A stretch of 64,000 nucleotides of DNA from contig NZ_JAHAMK010000016.1 in NCBI RefSeq assembly GCF_018383585.1, positions 39,230 to 103,229 of the forward strand, in the 5' to 3' direction. Shown one piece after another: positions 8,406-17,467 of the stretch. This DNA comes from Microvirga sp. 3-52 (lineage in GTDB: Bacteria > Pseudomonadota > Alphaproteobacteria > Rhizobiales > Beijerinckiaceae). The notes under the pieces are model-generated. The model was given only the letters and a program-made list of their open reading frames with translations, did no database searches and was not told the DNA's origin. Each line of letters begins with the position of its first letter. The first letter of the stretch is position 1. A program made the position numbers and the translations under genes.

Positions 8406-9470
8406 CTATTCCGCGGCTTCCGGCCGGCGTCGTTGCAGCCACCCGATGAGAAGCGGCAGAACCAGACCGATGCCCAGGAAGCGGACAAGGTGGTGGATGC
8501 CCACATAAAGCGGATCGAGCCCGAGGATCAGCGCCAGCACGGTCATGGCTTCGAGGCCGCCGGGGGCAAAAGCCACAAGTCCGTTGGCGAAGCTGACCCC
8601 TGCGACCCAAGCCGCAGCACCGGCGAAGAGTGCGGCCACCACCATGCCGACCGTGAAGGATCCGAAAGCAGCCACCAGCGCCCGCCGCAGGGTTGAGCGT
8701 TGGACGTTGCGGAACCGTTCGGCGATGAAAAGCCCGATCAGCACGAGGCCGCCCGTGGCGATCACCGGAGGGACGACGCCCGTCACCCATTCCGTGCCAT
8801 GGCTGACGGAACTGACGATGGTGGCGCCGAGAAGGATCGGAGCGGCCACTTTCAGCCGGCCGAACACCCTCCCTAGAGCGAGTCCGCCCAGAAGAATGAA
8901 GGCCATGCCCTCCGGACTCTCGACAGGAAGCCCCTCGCCGATCAGAGCGCCGACATTCCCTCCACCTCCCGTGACCACGACGAGGCTCGGCAGGAGCGCG
9001 ATCAGCACGAAGAGACGGAAGTTCTGCACGATGGCGATGGAGGCCACCTCCGCTTTTCGGTCGGCGGCCACCGCCAGAACAGTCGAAAGGGCACCGGGCA
9101 CGGAGGCCAGCACCGCATCGGCCTTGCGCCAGCCAGACATGCGGGTGAGCCAGGCGGTCGAAGCGGCCGAGATCGCCACGACGCCGATGACCAGCAGGAT
9201 GAGACTGCCTGGATAACGGCCCATGGCGGAAATGGCGGCCGGCGAGACGGCTGCGCCCATGGCGGCGCCCGAGATCAGCATCGCGGCATCGGCAAGCGCC
9301 CTCGGCAGGGGAACGGCCCAGCCGGTGAGGCCCCACAAGGTGGCCGCGATGGCGGCACCCGACAGCCAAGCGGCCGGAACGCCGAGCCAGTGGAAGACGA
9401 GCCCGCCGAGAGCGGCAACCAGGATCTGAATGAGATGGGCGAGGACGAGACGCATCACGGCTCTGCTCAT
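8406..9470 (-). CDS. AbrB-family membrane transporter (PF05145)
   Basis: A 354-residue integral membrane protein with about ten hydrophobic helices, of the AbrB/ammonia-monooxygenase-like family. Despite old database names it is neither a monooxygenase nor a DNA-binding AbrB. The internal duplication typical of the family is visible: LISGAAMGAAVSP in the first half and FANGLVAFAPGGLEAM in the second. Function is not well defined; some members are treated as putative transporters. Its 3' end is only 4 bases from the convergent RpiR gene. It is divergent from the FucU gene across a 140-base gap. Confidence 0.85.
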   Translation of the reverse strand: MSRAVMRLVLAHLIQILVAALGGLVFHWLGVPAAWLSGAAIAATLWGLTGWAVPLPRALADAAMLISGAAMGAAVSPAAISAMGRYPGSLILLVIGVVAISAASTAWLTRMSGWRKADAVLASVPGALSTVLAVAADRKAEVASIAIVQNFRLFVLIALLPSLVVVTGGGGNVGALIGEGLPVESPEGMAFILLGGLALGRVFGRLKVAAPILLGATIVSSVSHGTEWVTGVVPPVIATGGLVLIGLFIAERFRNVQRSTLRRALVAAFGSFTVGMVVAALFAGAAAWVAGVSFANGLVAFAPGGLEAMTVLALILGLDPLYVGIHHLVRFLGIGLVLPLLIGWLQRRRPEAAE

Positions 9471-9610
9471 GAACGTCCTTCACCATCGCGTCAAATGCCG
9501 TTGGTGCGCACAAGGCATGCTGTCACGGTCTGCCATGCCGGACTGAAGCGTTGCAGAGAGCTCAAAAGCCTGCTGAGATTGCCCCCATCAACCAAGCCAT
9601 GGAGGAAACG

Positions 9611-10075
9611 GTGCTACACGGAATCGACCCGGCGCTCAATGCGGATCTGCTGTATGTGCTCCAAGCCATGGGCCATGGCGACGATCTCGTGATCTGCGAT
9701 GCCAATTTTCCCGCCGATTCCATCGCGCGCCAGACGACCTACGGCCGGTTGATCCGCACGGACAATATCGGCTCGCCTCAGGCCATCCGTGCCGTCCTAT
9801 CGCTGATGCCGCTCGACAGCTTCGTCGAATATCCCGCCGAGCGCATGGAGGTCGTCGGCAATCCTGACGAACTCCCGGCGATTCAACAGGAGGCCCAGGC
9901 GGCGATCGATGCCGTCGCCCAACGCGACGCCGGGCGCGACACCTGGCCCATGGGCTCGGTCGAACGCTTTGCGTTCTACGAGCGCGCAAAGAAGGCTTAT
10001 GCCATCGTGGCGACCGGCGAGCGCCGCTTCTACGGCTGCTTCATCCTGAAGAAGGGTGTGATCCCGCCTTCGTAG
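9611..10075 (+). CDS. RbsD/FucU-family sugar mutarotase
   Basis: A 154-residue protein of the RbsD/FucU family, which interconverts anomers of fucose, ribose or similar sugars. The frame is open further upstream, but the family begins with M-L-x-G-I-D-P, and this appears exactly at a GTG at 9611. GGAGG lies 5 bases before that codon, so I take GTG as the start instead of the ATG at 9599. H22 and D30 in AMGHGDDLVICDANFP match the active-site positions of FucU. No sugar-catabolic genes surround it, so the physiological sugar is not evident. Confidence 0.87.
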   Translation: MLHGIDPALNADLLYVLQAMGHGDDLVICDANFPADSIARQTTYGRLIRTDNIGSPQAIRAVLSLMPLDSFVEYPAERMEVVGNPDELPAIQQEAQAAIDAVAQRDAGRDTWPMGSVERFAFYERAKKAYAIVATGERRFYGCFILKKGVIPPS

Positions 10076-10087
10076 AAGGGCTTCGGC

Positions 10088-11290
10088 TCAGGCCACGAGC
10101 TTCGGCAGGGCTTCGCTGATACGGCGGACGGCCTCTTCCACGTCCTCCGGCCTGCGCAGATAGCACAGGCGCAGGTAGCCCTCGCCGGCCTCGCCGAAGG
10201 CGGAGCCCGGCGCAAGGCCGACATTCGCCTCGTCGATGAGCCGGAAGGCGATGTCCTTGGCGTTCGTCGCGCCCTTGATCTTCAGGAAGGCATAGAAGGC
10301 GCCGCTCGGCGGCGGCAATTCCACGAGACCCGTCTCTGCCAGCCGTCCGACGATCTCCCGACCGTAACGGGCCTTGGCGATCTGATCGGCCAGGAAGCTC
10401 TCGCCCTGCTCGATGGCGGCGACGCCGGCGCGCTGGATGAAGACCGGCGTCCCGGAGGTCTGGTACTGCACGAGATTCTCGATGACCTGGCCCAAAGCCG
10501 GCGGCGCCTCCAGCCAGCCGAGACGCCAGCCGGTCATGGCCCAGTTCTTGGAGAAGGTCTGGACGAAAATGACCTTGTCCTCCGGCTCCATCACATCGCG
10601 GAAGGAGGGCGTGCGTCCGTCAACCGTGAGTTCCGGATCATGAACGAAGCGGCCATAGATCTCATCCGCCACGATCCACAGCCCGTGCCGCCGTGCGAGA
10701 TCGAGCGCGGTGCGCAGATCCGCACCGGTCGCAACCCAGCCGGTGGGGTTCGAGGGCGAGTTGATGACGAGGACGCGGGTGCGCGGCGTGATCGCCTGCT
10801 CAAGCCGGTCGAAATCGAGGTGCCAGCCCTTTTCGTCGATCGTCATCGGCACGGGAACCGGGCGAGCGCCGGTGATGGTGATCGCGCCGGCGAAGTTCGG
10901 CCAAGCCGGCGTCGGGACAAGCACCTCGTCGCCATTGCCCGCCAGCATGCGGAAGGCGAGCTGCATCGCGGGCATGCCGCCGGAGGTGACGAAGAAGCGT
11001 TCCGGATCGAAGGCCTTGCCGTAAACCCGTTCATGATAGCCCGCGATGGCTTGGCGCAGTTCGGGGATACCACGCTGGTAGGTGTAGAAGGTCTCGCCCT
11101 TCGCCAGCGATTGAGCGGCCGCTTCGCAGATGAAGGACGGCGTCGGCAGGTCGCCCTCGCCCACCCAGAGCGGAATGATGCCGGGCTTCAGCCGACCGTA
11201 GCTGAACACGTCGACGATGCCGCTCGTCGGAGCCTGCTCCGCCTCGGGGCGCAGGTTGAGGACGGACGGGATCGAGACGGGCACGTTCAT
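10088..11290 (-). CDS. Class I/II PLP-dependent aminotransferase
   Basis: A 400-residue fold-type I aminotransferase of the aspartate aminotransferase superfamily. NPTG at 181-184, DEIYGR from 209, and the Schiff-base lysine K248 in TFSKNWAMTGWRLGW are all present. It transfers amino groups between an amino acid and a 2-oxo acid in the cytoplasm; the donor cannot be specified from motifs. It is convergent with the FucU gene (12-base gap). A small hairpin lies in its leader at 11313-11331. Confidence 0.92.
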   Translation of the reverse strand: MNVPVSIPSVLNLRPEAEQAPTSGIVDVFSYGRLKPGIIPLWVGEGDLPTPSFICEAAAQSLAKGETFYTYQRGIPELRQAIAGYHERVYGKAFDPERFFVTSGGMPAMQLAFRMLAGNGDEVLVPTPAWPNFAGAITITGARPVPVPMTIDEKGWHLDFDRLEQAITPRTRVLVINSPSNPTGWVATGADLRTALDLARRHGLWIVADEIYGRFVHDPELTVDGRTPSFRDVMEPEDKVIFVQTFSKNWAMTGWRLGWLEAPPALGQVIENLVQYQTSGTPVFIQRAGVAAIEQGESFLADQIAKARYGREIVGRLAETGLVELPPPSGAFYAFLKIKGATNAKDIAFRLIDEANVGLAPGSAFGEAGEGYLRLCYLRRPEDVEEAVRRISEALPKLVA

Positions 11291-11312
11291 GGGGATTTCC
11301 TCGAAGACAGGC

Positions 11313-11331
11313 GAACAGGCATGGCCTGTTC
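11313..11331. promoter_or_regulatory. Short inverted repeat between mscL and the aminotransferase
   Basis: GAACAGGC (11313-11320) and GCCTGTTC (11324-11331) form a perfect 8-base-pair stem around ATG. It lies 22 bases upstream of the aminotransferase start and 72 bases past the mscL stop. It could be an operator or a weak hairpin; no U tract follows. Confidence 0.4.
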
Positions 11332-11402
11332 ACCTTCTCAAGGCAAGTCTCGAATAGGTCTCATGACAAAAGACAAAGAGTCCGATCGAACCCGGTGATG
11401 AA

Positions 11403-11837
11403 TTAGAGGGTGCGACCGGTCTTCATCAGGTCGCGAATTTCCGTCAGCAGCTTAACGTCGGCCGGGATTTCCGCCGGCTTGTCGGCCGTGCCGGTCTTCG
11501 CATCCTCGCTGCGGCGCAGGCGGTTCATGCCCTTGACCAGGAGGAAGAGGATCCAGGCGATGATGATGAAGTTGATGGTGACCGTAACGAAGTTGCCCCA
11601 CCCGAGCACAGCACCCTGCTTCTTGGCCTCTTCAAGTGCCGTCGCCGTGACGTTGCCGGACAGGGCCGTGAAGTAGTTTGAAAAGTCGAGACCGCCAGTC
11701 ACGGCCCCAATGATGGGCATGAAAATATCGCCGACGAGGGAATCCACGATCCTGCCGAAGGCGACACCGATGATGATGCCGATGGCCAGATCGACCACGT
11801 TACCGCGCAGGGCGAACTGCTTGAACTCGTTCCACAT
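11403..11837 (-). CDS. mscL: Large-conductance mechanosensitive channel MscL
   Basis: A 144-residue protein with the canonical MscL layout: an amphipathic N-terminus ([20 protein letters not shown]), a first transmembrane helix to about residue 45, a periplasmic loop, a second helix ([18 protein letters not shown]) and a charged C-terminal bundle. It opens under membrane tension to release solutes on hypo-osmotic shock. The open frame reaches back to 11975, but the MscL N-terminus is unmistakable at the ATG at 11837. It follows the VOC and DoxX genes on the same strand with a 53-base gap. Confidence 0.96.
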   Translation of the reverse strand: MWNEFKQFALRGNVVDLAIGIIIGVAFGRIVDSLVGDIFMPIIGAVTGGLDFSNYFTALSGNVTATALEEAKKQGAVLGWGNFVTVTINFIIIAWILFLLVKGMNRLRRSEDAKTGTADKPAEIPADVKLLTEIRDLMKTGRTL

Positions 11838-11890
11838 GATCGGACCTCTTTGCTTGCCCCAGGCTAAAGCTGCCCAACTTGAGAATTTCG

Positions 11891-12418
11891 TCAAGCTTCC
11901 CGACTGGCCAGAAGACCCTGCAGGTCCAGGCGCTCGGTGACCATCTTGAGTTCGCCCTCCGGCGTCCTCGGCCACTGGTCCTGCGGCCGATCGACATAGA
12001 GTTCGACGCCGTTGCCGTCGGGATCGCTCAGATAGAGCGCCTCGCTTACTCCGTGGTCGCTCGCGCCCTGCAGGGGAATGCCAGCCTGGGCCAACCGGTA
12101 GAGCGCATCGGCGAGAGCCGCCCGCGTCGGATAGAGGATCGCCACATGATAGAGGCCCGTGGTGCCGGGAGGCGGCGGGGAGCCGCCCTTACTCTCCCAG
12201 GTATTCAGGCCGATGTGGTGATGGTAGCCACCTGCCGAGATGAAGGCGGCCTGAGTGCCGTAGCGCTGAATCAGCTCGAAGCCGAGCACGCCGCAGTAGA
12301 AGGCGAGCGAGCGTTCGAGATCAGCCACCTTCAGGTGGACATGGCCGATCCTGACACCGGGATCGATGGGGCGTGCTGCCGTTGTTCCGGCGGCATCATG
12401 GGGAATGGGCTTGACCAT
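11891..12418 (-). CDS. VOC-family (glyoxalase/ring-cleavage dioxygenase-like) protein
   Basis: A 175-residue vicinal-oxygen-chelate protein. The first beta-alpha-beta module starts at [17 protein letters not shown] with a metal-type His, and a second His cluster ([11 protein letters not shown]) and a late VELY Glu complete a plausible metal triad. The family includes extradiol dioxygenases, glyoxalases and antibiotic-resistance lyases. The start at 12418 has AAGGTG upstream; earlier in-frame codons lie inside the DoxX gene. It is 10 bases behind DoxX and probably co-transcribed with it under the divergent LysR regulator. Confidence 0.85.
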   Translation of the reverse strand: MVKPIPHDAAGTTAARPIDPGVRIGHVHLKVADLERSLAFYCGVLGFELIQRYGTQAAFISAGGYHHHIGLNTWESKGGSPPPPGTTGLYHVAILYPTRAALADALYRLAQAGIPLQGASDHGVSEALYLSDPDGNGVELYVDRPQDQWPRTPEGELKMVTERLDLQGLLASREA

Positions 12419-12428
12419 GGGGGGCACC

Positions 12429-12863
12429 TTAGGCTGAACGCGTGGACAACGCCGGAGCAGTCTTCGCCGATCCGGCCCGCACCGCAATGGCGCCGTCGCC
12501 CAGGAGGGCCTGCGTCACCAGAGCGGCGATCCAGAATGCCAGGTACTCCCAGCCGCCATTCGGATTGTTGAAGAAGAACCCGGCCGAACCGTGGACGAAT
12601 GCGATGGCACCGACCAGGATCGGGATCAGGGCCAGCGAGACCCAACGGGTGAAGAACCCGGCGATGAGGGCAATGCCACCAGCTGTTTCGGCCGCAATGG
12701 TCAGGTAGGCCAAGGCCGGAGGCAGGCCGAGGCTGCCGAAGAATTGGGCCGCGCCAGCCGGCGTGAACACGAAGACCTTGAGGCCCGCATGGGCAAGGAA
12801 CAGAAGCCCAAGCGTGATGCGCAGGATCAGAGCGGCGTAGGGAGCGGTGCGGGTATCAATCAT
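12429..12863 (-). CDS. DoxX-family membrane protein
   Basis: A 144-residue protein with four hydrophobic segments and the DoxX pattern (LILRITLGLLFLAHAGLK near the N-terminus and GGIALIAGFFTRWVSL in the middle). DoxX proteins are inner-membrane proteins linked to quinone or thiosulfate redox reactions and to detoxification, often next to VOC proteins as here. It is divergent from a LysR regulator, with palindromes in the shared promoter region. A joint role with the downstream VOC protein in handling quinones or aromatics is inferred. Confidence 0.88.
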   Translation of the reverse strand: MIDTRTAPYAALILRITLGLLFLAHAGLKVFVFTPAGAAQFFGSLGLPPALAYLTIAAETAGGIALIAGFFTRWVSLALIPILVGAIAFVHGSAGFFFNNPNGGWEYLAFWIAALVTQALLGDGAIAVRAGSAKTAPALSTRSA

Positions 12864-12874
12864 GGGAGATCTCC

Positions 12875-12890
12875 TGAAAGGGCCCTTTCA
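12875..12890. promoter_or_regulatory. Perfect 16-base palindrome in the DoxX/LysR divergent region
   Basis: TGAAAGGGCCCTTTCA is a perfect palindrome 12 bases upstream of the DoxX start. Two further CTCA-n-TGAG inverted pairs (around 12897-12907 and 12942-12954) resemble LysR-type T-N11-A sites. Together they fit a LysR regulator controlling both directions. No footprint evidence exists; this is pattern-based. Confidence 0.55.
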
Positions 12891-12965
12891 TATGATCTCA
12901 AACTGAGAGTATGATAATCCTTACTCCGGAATATCACTTCACACTCAGAGAATGAGATATCCTCA

Positions 12966-13880
12966 GTGCTCGACCGCGTGACCGGCATGCAGGTCTTCGT
13001 TCGCGTTGCGACGCTCGGCAGTTTCTCGGCTGCGGCGCGGGCCCTCAATATGTCCCAGACGATGGTGACGAAGCATGTGGCTGCCCTCGAAGACCGGCTC
13101 GGCGTCAAGCTGCTGCACCGGTCCACGCGCAAGCTGGTGCTGACGGAGGGTGGCCGGAACTATCTCACCGCCTGCGAACGCATTCTTGCCGAGATCGAGG
13201 AGGCCGAAGCGTCCACGAGCCTCGACCGCATCGAGCCACGGGGAACGCTGCGGCTCAACGTTCCCCTCACCTTCGGCTTCCGGCAAGTCGTTCCGGCTCT
13301 CACCGAGTTCAGCCGACTTTATCCCGCTGTCTCGTTCGATCTCGGCTTGGCCGACCGCTATGTCGATCTCATGGAAGAAGGATGGGATCTGGCAATCCGG
13401 ATCGGGCGGCTGAAGGATTCGAGCCTCGTGGCCCGGCGGCTCGCCGTCTGCCGAACCACCGTCTGCGCCTCTCCCGCTTATCTGAAGAAGCACGGAACGC
13501 CGCGAACCCTGGAGGATCTCGCTCAACACAATTGCCTCGGCTATACCCTGCCGAGCGCCATCGGGGCAGACCGATGGGCCTTCGGCGTCGACGGCGGCAT
13601 GGCTGTCCCGGTCCAGGGCAATCTGCGGGCGAACAACGGTGATGCCCTGCTGGCAGCAGCCGTCGCTGACCAAGGGCTGATCTACCAGCCGACCTTCATC
13701 CTGGGCGACAGTCTGCGCGCCGGCAGCCTTGTTCCGGTCTTGAGCAGCTATCCGACCTATGAACCAGCGATCCATGCCGTCCTGCCCTCGGGCCGGCAGG
13801 CTCCGGCCAAGGTCCGCGCCTTCGTGGCGTTCCTAGCCGAGCGTTTCGGGCCGGAACCGGAATGGGACCGGGGCCTGTGA
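12966..13880 (+). CDS. LysR-family transcriptional regulator
   Basis: A 304-residue LysR-type regulator: N-terminal winged helix-turn-helix (about 4-60, MQVFVRVATLGSFSAAARAL then SQTMVTKHVAALEDRLG) and a C-terminal periplasmic-binding-like effector domain (about 90-295). Its HTH resembles the common branch that regulates neighbouring redox genes. The start is taken as GTG at 12966; an ATG at 12987 would remove the first turn of helix 1. It is divergent from DoxX-VOC, its likely targets. The effector is unknown. Confidence 0.92.
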   Translation: MLDRVTGMQVFVRVATLGSFSAAARALNMSQTMVTKHVAALEDRLGVKLLHRSTRKLVLTEGGRNYLTACERILAEIEEAEASTSLDRIEPRGTLRLNVPLTFGFRQVVPALTEFSRLYPAVSFDLGLADRYVDLMEEGWDLAIRIGRLKDSSLVARRLAVCRTTVCASPAYLKKHGTPRTLEDLAQHNCLGYTLPSAIGADRWAFGVDGGMAVPVQGNLRANNGDALLAAAVADQGLIYQPTFILGDSLRAGSLVPVLSSYPTYEPAIHAVLPSGRQAPAKVRAFVAFLAERFGPEPEWDRGL

Positions 13881-13953
13881 CCGCCCCTGCCATGGCTTTC
13901 ACGCCTCTAACCGGCTAAAGCTGTTTCACATTTGCTTGCGAGGGTTGAAGCCT

Positions 13954-16900
13954 ATGGTTGCCACCTGGGCCGTCGTGTTGTCGGCGCTGGTTTATCTCTG
14001 CTTCCTGTTCACCGTGGCCCATTGGGGCGACACCGGAGGGCGGCGCTTCATTCAGGGTCCGGCCCGGTCTACCATCGCGTCCCTTGCGCTGGCCGTCTAT
14101 TGCACGTCCTGGACCTTCTTCGGATCGGTGGGGCTTGCCAGCCATTCCGGCTTCGACTTCCTCGCCATCTATATCGGCCCGATCCTCGTCATCGGCTTGG
14201 GCTATCCCCTCGTTGCCCGGATCGTCAGGGTGGCGAAGATGCAGAACATTTCCTCCATCGCCGACTTTGTCGCGGCTCGCTACGGCAAGAGTGAACGCGT
14301 CGCCGCCCTCGTCAGCCTGATCGCGCTTGTCGGCTCGATTCCCTATATCGCGCTGCAATTGAAAGCGGTCTCGTCCTCGCTCGACGTGTTCCTAGGGGCC
14401 GCCAACGAAGCATTTCCGTCGCAGCTTCCCTTCATCGGCGATCTCGCCTTCGTCGTTGCCCTCGTACTGGCGGGCTTCGCCGTGGCCTTCGGCACCCGAC
14501 ACACGGATGCGACCGAGCACCAGAACGGGCTCCTTCTGGCGATTTCCCTCGAATCAGTGGTGAAGCTCATCGCCTTCCTGGTCGTCGGCGTCTACATCAC
14601 CTTCGTGATGTTCGATGGCTACGATGCCATCGTGCAGCGGCTCCATGCGCAGGGAACCAGCGCGGACCTGATGGGCCGAACCTCAGGGTTCGGCAGCTAC
14701 ATCACCCTCATCCTGCTCTCGACCTGCGCGGCTCTTCTCCTGCCGCGCCAGTTCCATGTGACGGTGGTCGAGAACCACGACATCGCGGATCTGAAGCGCA
14801 CCGCCTGGCTGTTTCCGCTCTATCTGATTCTGATCAATCTCTTTGTGATCCCGATCGCGCTTGCAGGCATTGCCTCGTTTCCAGAAGGCGCCATAGACCG
14901 CGACATGACCCTGCTGGCGCTGCCGCTCAGCGACAAGGCGGGCACCGTGGCGGTACTCGCCTTCCTCGGCGGTTTTTCGGCCGCCACTGCCATGGTCATC
15001 GTCGATTCCGTCGCCGTGGCGGTGATGATCTCGAACCATCTCGTCATGCCCATCGTCCTGCGGCGGCGCGCCTTTGCGGGCGTCGATCCCGGCAGCTTCG
15101 TGATCGGCGTGCGGCGCATCTCCATCGTTCTCGTCATTCTCCTGGGCTACGCCTATTACCGCGCCTCCGGGGAAGCGGCGCTTGCAGCCATCGGCCTCTT
15201 GTCCTTCGCGGCGATCGCGCAGGTCGCGCCGGCCTTTCTCGGCGGGCTCATCTGGTCACGCGGCACGGCGTTTGGCGCCAGCGTCGGGCTCGTCGTCGGG
15301 TTCCTCACCTGGGCCTACACGCTTCTCCTCCCGAGCCTCGTCTGGGATGGCGTGTTCTGGTCCGACGTGGTCGTCACCGGCCCCTTCGGCATCACGGCGC
15401 TCCGGCCCACATCTCTCTTTGGCGTAGACCTGCCTCAGCTCACCCATGGCGTCGTCTGGAGTCTCACGCTCAACATCATCTGCTATATCGGCTTCTCCCT
15501 GTGGCGGCCCGTGACGGCCATGGAGCAGATCCAGGCCAATGTCTTTCTGGGCGAGGCGGCCGCCTCCGCGGCACCGAGCTTCCGCCTGTTCCGTGCCAGC
15601 GTCACCGTCGGCGAGTTGCGCGCCACCGTCGCCCGCTACCTCGGCGAGGAGCGAACGAACCGCTCCTTCGAAGGCTTCACCCATAGCCGCGGACAGAATC
15701 TGGAGCCGCGCGCCGAAGCCGATGTCCATCTCCTGCGCTATGCGGAGCACCTCCTGGCCTCCGCTATCGGCACGGCATCGTCGCGCCTCGCGCTGTCGCT
15801 GCTTCTGCGGCGGCGCACCGTTTCCACGGAAGCGGCCCTCAAGCTGCTCGACGATGCCTCCGCGGCCATCCAGCACAGCCGCGACCTGCTCCAGCATGCG
15901 CTCAACTACGCCAAGCAGGGCATCACCGTGCTCGACAGCGATCTTCGGGTGCTCGCCTGGAACCAGGCCTTCATCGATCTCTACGACATGCCGCCCAACT
16001 TCGTTCACGTGGGCATCAGCATGGAGCGTATCGTTCACTACAATGCCTCGCGTGGATCGTACGGGCCGGGCAAGATCGACGAACTCGTTGCCGCCCGCCT
16101 CCACTCCTTCCGCCATGATGTGGAGCCCGTGCGCCTCAAGCTCTATCCGTCCGGCAAGGTCATTGAGATCCGCTCGAACCTGCTGCCCGATGGCGGCCAC
16201 GTGACCACTTACACGGACGTGACCGAAACCGTTCTGGCCGAGGAGGCGAGCCGCCGTGCGAACGAGACTCTGGAACAGCGCGTGCGCGAGCGAACCGAGG
16301 AATTGACACGGCTCAACGAAGCCCTGCGCAGCGCCAAGGGCGAGGCCGACGAGGCGAACATCTCCAAGACCCGCTTTCTCGCCGCCGCCTCGCACGACAT
16401 TCTCCAGCCGCTCAACGCAGCGCGGCTCTATGCGGTTTCACTGGTGGAGCGGGACCGTGAGGCGGGCGATTCGACGCTTGCCGAAAACATCGACGCCTCG
16501 CTCGATGCCGTGGAGGAAATCCTCACCGCGATCCTCGACATCTCGCGCCTGGACACGGGCGCCATGAAGCCGCAATGGTCGAGCTTCCGCATCGATGAAC
16601 TGTTCCGCCAGCTGCAGCGCGAGTTCGAGCCCGTCGCCCGCAACAAGGGCCTGAAGCTGACTTTCGTCCCCTCTTCTCTGACAGTGCGCTCCGACCGGCG
16701 CCTGATGCGGCGCCTGCTGCAGAATCTGATCTCCAACGCGATCAAGTACACGCCGTCCGGCCGCGTGATCGTCGGCGGACGCCGGCGCGGTGGTCAATTC
16801 GTGCTGGAAGTGTGGGATACCGGCCTCGGCATTCCGCCCTCGAAGCAGCGCATCGTGTTCCGCGAGTTCCAGCGCCTCGATCAGGGCATGAAGGCCGCGC

Positions 16901-17463
16901 GTGGTCTCGGACTCGGCCTCTCCATCGTCGAGCGCATCGGCCGCGTGCTCAAGCATCCGATCACGTTGAATTCGGAAGTGGGACGCGGCTCGGTGTTCCG
17001 GGTCGAGGTGCCGGTGGTGGCGGCTCTTCCGGCAACCGCCGCGACGCCCGAACCGCCCAAGACTGCCGCGACGGTGCTGTCGGGCCTGCGTGTCCTCGTC
17101 ATCGACAACGAGCCGGCCATCCTCGAAGGCATGCGGCTGCTCCTCTCGGGCTGGGGCTGCGATACCTGGACGGCATCCGATCTCGAGACCTCGCATCAGG
17201 CACTGAGAACGCACAAGGCCCTGCCGGAAGTGATCATCGCCGATTATCACCTGGACGACACGGACGGCCTCGAGCTCATCAAGGCCCTGCGGTGGAAAAC
17301 GCAGGTGGACACCCCTGCCGTTCTCGTGACCGCCGACCGCACACCCGTCGTGCGCGATGCGGCGGCTGCCATGAACATCCACGTGCTCAACAAACCGCTT
17401 AAGCCGGCGGCTTTGCGCGCATTGCTCACGCAGTGGCGCGCGACGAAGGTCGCGGCGGAGTGA
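13954..17463 (+). CDS. Sodium/solute-symporter-like hybrid histidine kinase with receiver domain
   Basis: A giant 1169-residue sensor. Residues 1 to about 540 form a sodium:solute symporter (PutP-like) membrane domain with about twelve to thirteen helices. Then come a PAS-like region (about 640-760), a short coiled coil, a HisKA domain with phospho-acceptor H814 in ASHDILQPLNAARL, an HATPase domain (N-box near 924-930), and a C-terminal receiver with phospho-acceptor D1097 in IADYHLDD. Transport and signalling are fused, so substrate flux through the symporter domain may be sensed. ATG at 13954 is preferred to the TTG at 13936 because AGGG lies 9 bases before it. No cognate regulator is adjacent; a LuxR-type regulator occurs at 43323. 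Confidence 0.93.
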   Translation: MVATWAVVLSALVYLCFLFTVAHWGDTGGRRFIQGPARSTIASLALAVYCTSWTFFGSVGLASHSGFDFLAIYIGPILVIGLGYPLVARIVRVAKMQNISSIADFVAARYGKSERVAALVSLIALVGSIPYIALQLKAVSSSLDVFLGAANEAFPSQLPFIGDLAFVVALVLAGFAVAFGTRHTDATEHQNGLLLAISLESVVKLIAFLVVGVYITFVMFDGYDAIVQRLHAQGTSADLMGRTSGFGSYITLILLSTCAALLLPRQFHVTVVENHDIADLKRTAWLFPLYLILINLFVIPIALAGIASFPEGAIDRDMTLLALPLSDKAGTVAVLAFLGGFSAATAMVIVDSVAVAVMISNHLVMPIVLRRRAFAGVDPGSFVIGVRRISIVLVILLGYAYYRASGEAALAAIGLLSFAAIAQVAPAFLGGLIWSRGTAFGASVGLVVGFLTWAYTLLLPSLVWDGVFWSDVVVTGPFGITALRPTSLFGVDLPQLTHGVVWSLTLNIICYIGFSLWRPVTAMEQIQANVFLGEAAASAAPSFRLFRASVTVGELRATVARYLGEERTNRSFEGFTHSRGQNLEPRAEADVHLLRYAEHLLASAIGTASSRLALSLLLRRRTVSTEAALKLLDDASAAIQHSRDLLQHALNYAKQGITVLDSDLRVLAWNQAFIDLYDMPPNFVHVGISMERIVHYNASRGSYGPGKIDELVAARLHSFRHDVEPVRLKLYPSGKVIEIRSNLLPDGGHVTTYTDVTETVLAEEASRRANETLEQRVRERTEELTRLNEALRSAKGEADEANISKTRFLAAASHDILQPLNAARLYAVSLVERDREAGDSTLAENIDASLDAVEEILTAILDISRLDTGAMKPQWSSFRIDELFRQLQREFEPVARNKGLKLTFVPSSLTVRSDRRLMRRLLQNLISNAIKYTPSGRVIVGGRRRGGQFVLEVWDTGLGIPPSKQRIVFREFQRLDQGMKAARGLGLGLSIVERIGRVLKHPITLNSEVGRGSVFRVEVPVVAALPATAATPEPPKTAATVLSGLRVLVIDNEPAILEGMRLLLSGWGCDTWTASDLETSHQALRTHKALPEVIIADYHLDDTDGLELIKALRWKTQVDTPAVLVTADRTPVVRDAAAAMNIHVLNKPLKPAALRALLTQWRATKVAAE

Positions 17464-17467
17464 CCGC

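Noticed and set aside
8137..9513. 458-codon minus-strand frame over the AbrB-type gene
   Set aside because: Arginine/glycine-rich translation in the wrong frame; the membrane protein at 8406-9470 explains the region.
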